11,667 nucleotides of DNA. It comes from Phycisphaerales bacterium (GTDB lineage: Bacteria > Planctomycetota > Phycisphaerae > Phycisphaerales > UBA1924). Where the stretch lies: NCBI GenBank assembly GCA_029260335.1, contig JAJDDL010000051.1, positions 1 through 11,667 on the forward strand. The letters run 5' to 3'. The position numbers and the translations under genes were made by a program. Positions 6,839 to 11,667 of the stretch are shown piece by piece. The notes beneath the pieces are model-generated. The model made no database searches. It saw only the letters and a program-made list of their open reading frames with translations, and had not been told where the DNA came from. Position 1 is the stretch's first letter, and each line of letters begins with the position of its first letter.

Positions 6839-8107
6839 ATGTCGAGGAGATCTCACTTGGGCCATGACGATCTGAAAGCCCCGCGCCGAGCAGCTACGGT
6901 GTATATCTCGGTCATCATGCCATGCCTGAATGAGGCGGAGTCGGTCGCAGATTGCGTCAAGGAGGCGCGCTCGACGCTCAATCGGCACGGCTGGTCAGGT
7001 GAGGTCGTGGTCGTCGATAATCTGAGCAGTGATGCATCGGCGCTTGTCGCCTCTGCAGCGGGTGCGAGGGTTGTGCGAGTTGAGCAGCGAGGATATGGCA
7101 GCGCGATTCGAGGCGGAGCGAACGCCGCTCGCGGCGAAATCCTCGTTATTGGCGACGCAGACGGCAGCTATGACTTCGGCGAGATCGCGCCCATGGTTGA
7201 CGCGATCGATCGCGGTGCCGACCTTGTCGTTGGCTCACGATTCAAGGGCCGGATTATCCCAGGGGCGATGCCCTGGCTCAATCGCTGGGTCGGCAACCCC
7301 TTGCTTACATCACTCGGGCGTCTGCTCTTTCGAGTTCCAATCACCGATTTCCACTGCGGCCTTCGAGCGGTCCAAGCCCACAAGTTCTCTCGTCTTGGGC
7401 TGATCACTACTGGTATGGAGTTTGCCACGGAGATGATCGTTCGCGCGCGGCGCGCCGGGCTCCGCATCGAGGAGGTTCCGGTCACGCTGCGTCCCGACGG
7501 ACGCGGGCATCCGTCCCATCTCCGGCCATGGCGAGACGGCTGGCGACACCTCCGATTCATGGCCTTGCTAGCACCGACCTGGACTCTTATCCTGCCGGGA
7601 TTGGTGATGCTTCTTTGCGGGATCCTCCTCGGGTCGCTTGTGCTCCTCGGTCCCATTCAGATCAACGCAACAACGCTTGGCGTCCACACACTGATTTGCT
7701 CTGGCGCTGCATCCATCGTGGGACTTCAGACGCTTCACCTCGGCATCGTCATGCGCTTTGGCGCCGGACACCGGCCCCAGCCCGACTCCATAATTGATCG
7801 GCTCATTCGTGGTGCGACGCGCCTCGATACCTGTGGCGTAGCCGGGTGCATGGTCGTGCTGGTCGGCCTGCTGCTCATCGGGTTGGTCTTAGTTCGCTGG
7901 GCCGGGCAGGACTTCGGCTCGCTCCCCATGGAGGAGACGCTTCCATTCGTCGTGGTCGGCGCATCGCTTTTGTGCATGGGCGTTCAGTTGATATTCACGG
8001 GGCTTTGCTCGGATATGTTCAGGGAACGTCTCCGCGTTGGGGAAGAACCGCCGGCCTCACGAGAGTTCACTGTTGAGCAAGGCGAAGAATGCCCCGGATC
8101 CTCTTGA
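6839..8107 (+). CDS. GT2 polyprenyl-phosphate hexose synthase-like protein with four C-terminal membrane helices
   Basis: The protein has 422 residues from the chosen start. Its N-terminal GT-A domain (about 22-245) matches the dolichyl/undecaprenyl-phosphate-glucose synthase-like group. It shows YISVIMPCLNEAESV (22-36), EVVVVDNLSSD (55-65), RGYGSAIRGG (84-93), IGDADGSYDF (104-113) with the metal-binding DAD, VGSRFKG (131-137), PGAMPWLNRWVGNP (141-154), DFHCGLR (170-176), GMEFATEMI (192-200) and HLRPWRDGWRHLRF (227-240). Four hydrophobic segments follow (about 248-270, 278-304, 333-354, 367-390). Such enzymes transfer a hexose from a nucleotide sugar to a polyprenyl phosphate at the cytoplasmic face; the sugar is unknown. 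The frame is open from 6719, but conserved sequence begins only at about 6900, and starts at 6719 or 6755 would run over the opposite gene. No clear ribosome site precedes 6839, so the start is uncertain. The gene overlaps the next one by 19 bp. Confidence 0.88.
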   Translation: MSRRSHLGHDDLKAPRRAATVYISVIMPCLNEAESVADCVKEARSTLNRHGWSGEVVVVDNLSSDASALVASAAGARVVRVEQRGYGSAIRGGANAARGEILVIGDADGSYDFGEIAPMVDAIDRGADLVVGSRFKGRIIPGAMPWLNRWVGNPLLTSLGRLLFRVPITDFHCGLRAVQAHKFSRLGLITTGMEFATEMIVRARRAGLRIEEVPVTLRPDGRGHPSHLRPWRDGWRHLRFMALLAPTWTLILPGLVMLLCGILLGSLVLLGPIQINATTLGVHTLICSGAASIVGLQTLHLGIVMRFGAGHRPQPDSIIDRLIRGATRLDTCGVAGCMVVLVGLLLIGLVLVRWAGQDFGSLPMEETLPFVVVGASLLCMGVQLIFTGLCSDMFRERLRVGEEPPASREFTVEQGEECPGSS

Positions 8108-11100
8108 TCAACTGGTCTTCGATCGCGACCGGAGCGACGAGTGGCGGCGGTGTCGGCGGCTATTGCCGCGCCCTCGCGCTCGAACTCGTTCGACGTGGCG
8201 CCGAGGTGACCTATCTCTCTAGTGGCAGGACCCTCACGAAGAGAGGTCGCCGATGCCGTGTGCTCGCGCGACCAGAATGGGGCGGGATGCGGGTTATCGA
8301 GATCGTCAACTCACCCGTACGTGCACCGAGCCGGCTGCAGTGGAACGACCCCAGCGCGGAGATCAAGAGCGAGGTATTGGAGCGTGTGTTCGAGGAACTC
8401 ATTGATCGGATCTCCCCAGACGCCATCCATTTTCACAACATTGAAGGCCTGACCGCAGGCTGTCTCGAGCGGGCCAGCCAGTGGGCGCGAATGAGCGGTG
8501 CCCGCGTGCTCGCCTCGATTCACAACTACCACTGCCTGTGTCCGCAGGTGTACTTGCTCCACGAAGGGATCGATCCATGCACCGATTTCGACAACGGTCA
8601 CGCGTGTGTCTCCTGCCTCCGCACATGCGCAAACTCCGAGAGCACACCAAGAGCAGAGACGTTGCCGAAGCACATTGGCCCGCTCTACCGCGCGTGGAGT
8701 TCGACCGCGGCGAGCGAAGCCCAGAAGGAGGGAAGTCTCGGCTGGGTGCCTCTGGACAACGAGCACTTGATCGCACCCAAATCTCTACTAGAACCGAATG
8801 AGTTTGGTCACCGTCGGCAAGCCATGATTTCGGCGCTGGCCCATTGCGACAAAGTTCTCGCCGTTTCAAGCAATGTGCGCGATGCGCTTGTCGCGAATGG
8901 GCTCGATCCGGAGAATATCGACGTCGATCCAATCGGGACTGATATGACGCGTTTCGCCCGGGGGCGGAGACGAACGGCACCTTTAGTTGGGCCACTTCGA
9001 TTGCTCTTCCTAGGGTACGGTGTGTTCCCAAAGGGGCTCGACCTGCTCGCCGATGCGCTCGGCGCAATGGACGACGCGGTGCTCTCCCAACTCTCGCTCA
9101 CAGTCCACGCCCCCAAATGCTCGGCTCGAGTCCAGCGGCTGCTTGGTAGTCTCCAGGATCGTTTTGCGGCGTTTGATCTCCGGAGCGAATATAGGTTTGG
9201 TGACATACCTGCGATCTGCGACGCGCACGACGTGGGCATTGTTCCCTCGGTGTGGATGGATCCGGCCCCCCAGACGGTACTGGAGTTCCGTGCCTGCGGC
9301 TTACCCGTGATCGGCGCGAGTCTTGGAGGAATTCCAGAACAGATCAAGGAGGGAGTCGACGGCTTCCTCTTCCAAGGACGCGACCTTTCCGATCTCTCAC
9401 AACTGCTCCGCACGTTAACAACAGAACCACAACGGGCCCGCGCGTTGAGAGGCAAGGTGCGCCCGCCGCTCGGCATCGCCGAACACGCCTCCGCCATGCT
9501 CCGGCGGTATCAGGATCCCGAACCCCCTACCGCTCAGGTGCGATCCAACGAAGGGGAGATCATCGCGATCGTCCCAACCTACTCACGCTACGAAGTCCTG
9601 CTGAAGACGCTCCGCGCGATTGAGCAGCAGAATACCAACCGGGAAATCAACGTCGTCATCATTGACAACGCGTCGACGGATGACACGATCAACAGGCTTA
9701 AGCAAGAACTTGGCGCCAGAGTCGTGGCTCGCAATCTCTCAAACGACCCCGCTCGCCCGGTTTGGTCAGATATCGAAGAAGCTGAAGGCTCTCGATACCT
9801 CATCATTGAGAACCAGCACAATCTCGGCGGGAGCGGTGGATTCCACACGGGCCTCACGTGGATCCGACGTGCAAGATCACCGGAGTTCGCTTGGCTCGTC
9901 GATGACGACGCCGTGCCAGAACCCGACGCCGCGGGCGAGTTGGTGAAGGTCATGCGTGAGAGTCCCAGGACCGGTCTATGCGCCGCGCGATCGGTGCATC
10001 CCGACCGTCCGGAACTCACCCTCGAGTCTACCGTCTATCTCGACCGTGCCAACGGCTGCTACCGAGACGATGCTCCACTGTGGCATCGGCACTACGAGAC
10101 GTTCTCGCGCTGGATCGATCTGGTCGGTGCGACGCGCGGAGTTGGCGAGTTCACCGGCGCCACACCCTGCGACATTGTGCCAGCCTGCTGCCTGCTCGCA
10201 CGCTGGGCGGCCGTTGAGGAGGTCGGTCCGTGGCGAGCAGAGTTCTTCATCTATGAAGACGATGCCGAATGGTGCCTGCGATTCGCCGAACGGGGGTGGG
10301 ACGTGGTTCTGGCGGGCGACGCTGTCGTTCGCCATCTTCCATGGCATGCCAAGCGTAGTTTGGATCAGCGGTTCCGCCTGGACTACTTCCAGACCAGGAA
10401 CCACCTTGCTCTTCTCGCGCGGCACACTCCGAACCCCGAGCGATCGCGCGTTCTGCGCCAGGTGCGATTCCGCGAGCTCCGGTTGAGTAAGTCATTACTT
10501 TGGAACCGCAGCGCTCGCCGGAGCACACTCATTCGCGAGGCCGTGCGTGATGCCTCCATAGGTAGGGCCGGCGCTCGCCGAATCCGTGGGGCCAACTCGC
10601 AATCTCTTTCGGCCATAGTCGCTCGCTTTGCGGGACAGCGACTCGTTGTCGCGGTAGACCAAGTTGGCTCGGCGATCGAGGCGCTGAACTTCATGGAGCA
10701 ATGGGAGATGACAGCCGCGGCATCTGGGGCGGCACCCCCGAAGTGGCTTGTGCTGTACCGCCCACCACTCGCGCTGAAGTCTCTCACCGATCAGATTGGC
10801 GCTCGCGAGCACCTGTCACGGGCTCATCAAAACAAATCACTCCGCACGCTGCCCGACTCATGGCGGAGCAGGATTCGACTGGAAACCCACCGGCCGGACA
10901 GCGCGATTGTCGTCAATGATCGATTTGCCTCGGCGCTGCTCCGATGCCCAGTCAATATTCACGCCTACCCAGGATCCGATCGCGTCTCGCTTGAGCGTGA
11001 CGGTCTGTTCCGTCGCACCCGCGCTCGCCTCTCGTGGAGTTGGATCGCCTGGCGATGTAGCTTTCGCGCACGAGTCAATCGACGAACAACGATCGCTGAA

Positions 11101-11124
11101 CCAGCCTGGCCGGTCGACAGTTAG
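8089..11124 (+). CDS. GT4-GT2 fusion glycosyltransferase with extra C-terminal module
   Basis: This single 1011-residue frame holds two complete transferases. Residues 1-470 are a GT4 (GT-B fold) enzyme with the N-terminal loop GGGVGGY (19-25), IHFHN (113-117), HNYHCLCPQ (145-153), a Cys cluster (164, 173, 176, 180), FLGYGVFPKGLDLL (307-320), and a donor-site region PSVWMDPAPQTVLE (386-399) then ACGLPVIG (402-409) and GGIPEQI (413-419). Asp391 stands where many members have the first Glu of EX7E. A Pro-rich linker (476-488) leads to a GT2 domain: IIAIVPTYSR (491-500), VVIIDNASTDD (522-532), NLGGSGGFHTG (578-588), DDD at 605-607, IYEDDAEWCLRF (721-732), HLPWH (749-753) and DYFQTRN (765-771). 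This closely follows the layout of GlfT2-type galactofuranosyltransferases. About 200 residues of unassigned sequence follow. The start ATG lies inside the preceding gene, with AAGGCGAAG just upstream. It probably adds two different sugars in succession; the substrates are unknown. Confidence 0.92.
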   Translation: MPRILLINWSSIATGATSGGGVGGYCRALALELVRRGAEVTYLSSGRTLTKRGRRCRVLARPEWGGMRVIEIVNSPVRAPSRLQWNDPSAEIKSEVLERVFEELIDRISPDAIHFHNIEGLTAGCLERASQWARMSGARVLASIHNYHCLCPQVYLLHEGIDPCTDFDNGHACVSCLRTCANSESTPRAETLPKHIGPLYRAWSSTAASEAQKEGSLGWVPLDNEHLIAPKSLLEPNEFGHRRQAMISALAHCDKVLAVSSNVRDALVANGLDPENIDVDPIGTDMTRFARGRRRTAPLVGPLRLLFLGYGVFPKGLDLLADALGAMDDAVLSQLSLTVHAPKCSARVQRLLGSLQDRFAAFDLRSEYRFGDIPAICDAHDVGIVPSVWMDPAPQTVLEFRACGLPVIGASLGGIPEQIKEGVDGFLFQGRDLSDLSQLLRTLTTEPQRARALRGKVRPPLGIAEHASAMLRRYQDPEPPTAQVRSNEGEIIAIVPTYSRYEVLLKTLRAIEQQNTNREINVVIIDNASTDDTINRLKQELGARVVARNLSNDPARPVWSDIEEAEGSRYLIIENQHNLGGSGGFHTGLTWIRRARSPEFAWLVDDDAVPEPDAAGELVKVMRESPRTGLCAARSVHPDRPELTLESTVYLDRANGCYRDDAPLWHRHYETFSRWIDLVGATRGVGEFTGATPCDIVPACCLLARWAAVEEVGPWRAEFFIYEDDAEWCLRFAERGWDVVLAGDAVVRHLPWHAKRSLDQRFRLDYFQTRNHLALLARHTPNPERSRVLRQVRFRELRLSKSLLWNRSARRSTLIREAVRDASIGRAGARRIRGANSQSLSAIVARFAGQRLVVAVDQVGSAIEALNFMEQWEMTAAASGAAPPKWLVLYRPPLALKSLTDQIGAREHLSRAHQNKSLRTLPDSWRSRIRLETHRPDSAIVVNDRFASALLRCPVNIHAYPGSDRVSLERDGLFRRTRARLSWSWIAWRCSFRARVNRRTTIAEPAWPVDS

Positions 11125-11449
11125 ATGCATAGCACTAACGAAATCCAGCACGCGAGGCGAGATTCGAACTGGATGAGACGTAGCTAGCAGAGAGTATTCC
11201 GGCCCTTGTCGTTAGCGACTGGATTGGTAACTATGCGGTAGTAGCTGCGAAGCACTCCCTCACGGTGACACCGAATCATGTCGCAAGAGCTGTCGAGGAA
11301 CGGTCGCAAAATCTCGTGCAGTACCTGCCCGCACAAGACCGCACTAGTTGCCGGACGAGAGATAGTGGTAATGGCAAAGAGGGAACCCTCTTTGCAGGAT
11401 CTACACACTTGGATGCGATTGGTTGGGCAACTTGCCATGACGAGCCAAA
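11125..11449. other. Intergenic stretch without a convincing gene
   Basis: The open frames here on either strand lack recognisable motifs, and the longer ones run through the tRNA-like fragment to the right. I therefore call no gene. No classic terminator follows the fusion gene's stop at 11124. The stretch contains a perfect palindrome (11374-11395). It also holds a weak tRNA-T-arm-like trace on the minus strand (about 11149-11173), with T-loop TTCGAAT and a following CTCGC. Confidence 0.5.
11374..11395. repeat. Perfect palindrome, 10-bp arms
   Basis: GCAAAGAGGG and CCCTCTTTGC are separated by only AA. As RNA this would fold into a stable hairpin with a GAAC loop on the plus strand. It lies 250 bp after the end of the fusion gene. 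No T-run follows on either strand, so it is not a standard intrinsic terminator. It could be a protein-binding site, a transcript-end stabiliser, or part of a repeat family. Confidence 0.6.
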
Positions 11450-11496
11450 TAGGCTTAGCAGGACTCGAACCTTTGACCTCCGCCATGTGACGGCTC
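11450..11496 (-). pseudogene. Degenerate tRNA 3' half, Val(CAC)-like
   Basis: On the minus strand the fragment reads as tRNA positions 27-73. The anticodon loop has T33, CAC at 34-36 and AT at 37-38. A 3' anticodon-stem strand GGCGG, a variable loop AGGTC, a T-loop TTCGAGT, an acceptor strand TAAGCCT and an A discriminator follow. Two of five T-stem pairs are broken (49-65 and 50-64), as are two anticodon-stem pairs (27-43 and 28-42), and base 32 is G. Upstream (11497-11560) I find no D arm and no AGGCTTA 5' acceptor strand. It is thus a broken or partial tRNA gene, or the 3' remnant left by an integration event. The Val assignment rests on the CAC triplet only. CCA is not encoded. Confidence 0.5.
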
Positions 11497-11588
11497 TATT
11501 CGCAATCCACGACCGCATCGGACCGCAGAGAAACTGGTCAGCCGACCGGCCAGCGCAGGTCAGCCCCCGTTTCAACGCCAAAACGCAG

Positions 11589-11618
11589 AACGCCGTAACC
11601 CCCTCGGGTTACGGCGTT
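11589..11618 (-). terminator. Hairpin terminator after tRNA-Ala
   Basis: A perfect 12-bp stem, AACGCCGTAACC against GGTTACGGCGTT, encloses a 6-base loop. In the tRNA's direction it begins 9 bases after the tRNA 3' end and is followed by CTGCGTTTT, a poor U-tract. On the plus strand it is followed by TGCTT, also poor. The position directly behind a tRNA and the stem's stability support a terminator or processing hairpin. Confidence 0.65.
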
Positions 11619-11627
11619 TGCTTGTAG

Positions 11628-11667
11628 TGGAGACGAGGGGGCTCGAACCCCTGACCTCTTCCATGCC
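11628..11667 (-). tRNA. tRNA-Ala(GGC), 3' half; 5' half beyond window
   Basis: Read on the minus strand, the last 40 bases correspond to tRNA positions 34-73: anticodon GGC, A37 T38, anticodon-stem strand GGAAG, variable loop AGGTC, T-arm AGGGG / TTCGAGC / CCCCT with all five pairs intact, acceptor strand CGTCTCC and discriminator A73. GGC with A37 T38 and the AGGTC variable loop fits alanine. The window ends exactly at base 34, so the D arm and 5' acceptor strand (expected GGAGACG) cannot be checked. CCA is not encoded; the next bases are CTA. Confidence 0.8.

Noticed and set aside
11184..11486. Possible 100-codon gene on the minus strand, and others overlapping it
   Set aside because: Its first codons are a translation of the tRNA-like fragment. 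No motif, repeat or ribosome site supports it.
11450..11667. Direct-repeat attachment sites formed by the two tRNA 3' ends
   Set aside because: They share only the general tRNA pattern (about 22 of 30 positions around the T-arm) and have different acceptor strands, so they are not an exact att duplication of each other.
1..11667. CRISPR array, insertion sequence, transposase, integrase, or toxin-antitoxin pair
   Set aside because: I saw no regularly spaced repeats, no transposase or integrase motifs and no small paired genes anywhere in the window.

Overview
The window reads as a GC-rich bacterial chromosome fragment. GC was judged by eye and not computed. It carries a cell-surface polysaccharide synthesis and export locus next to a tRNA-bearing intergenic stretch. 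A secreted HAF-repeat protein, a large 'DxDxWWxL' membrane protein and very long glycosyltransferases point to Planctomycetota (perhaps Phycisphaerae), but that is an inference; the sequence contains no marker that proves the phylum.

Layout. Positions 1-1025 (minus) hold the 5' part of a secreted HAF/beta-propeller-like repeat protein. It is transcribed divergently from a 638-residue polytopic membrane protein (1158-3074, plus) that looks like the GT-C/mannosyltransferase-like superfamily. A tightly packed minus-strand operon runs from 6756 down to 3007: ABC ATPase (Wzt type), ABC-2 permease (Wzm type), a GT2 glycosyltransferase, and a second GT2 with a GlfT-like motif and a C-terminal extension. 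Its junctions are an ATGA overlap, a 2-bp gap and another ATGA overlap. Its last gene overlaps the end of the convergent membrane-protein gene by 68 bp. Divergent from it, across a short gap of about 80 bp, are two overlapping plus-strand genes. The first is a polyprenyl-phosphate-hexose-synthase-like GT2 with four C-terminal membrane helices (6839-8107). The second is a 1011-residue GT4-GT2 fusion with an extra C-terminal module (8089-11124).

How the genes may work together. Cytoplasmic GT2 and GT4 enzymes would build a chain on a lipid carrier and the Wzm/Wzt transporter would flip it across the inner membrane. The 6839-8107 enzyme would make a lipid-linked sugar, which the polytopic membrane protein could in principle use on the periplasmic side. 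Two of the enzymes carry the NxGGSGGF and DDD/DSD motifs of galactofuranosyltransferase-like GT2s. Together with a short Wzt, this recalls the mycobacterial arabinogalactan export locus, though substrates cannot be read from sequence.

The right end (11125-11667) has no convincing gene. It holds a perfect 10-bp-arm palindrome, a degenerate tRNA 3' half (Val-CAC-like), a strong hairpin terminator, and the 3' half of a normal-looking tRNA-Ala(GGC) that runs off the window exactly at its anticodon. A third, weaker tRNA-T-loop-like trace near 11149 suggests a decayed tRNA cluster or an old integration site.
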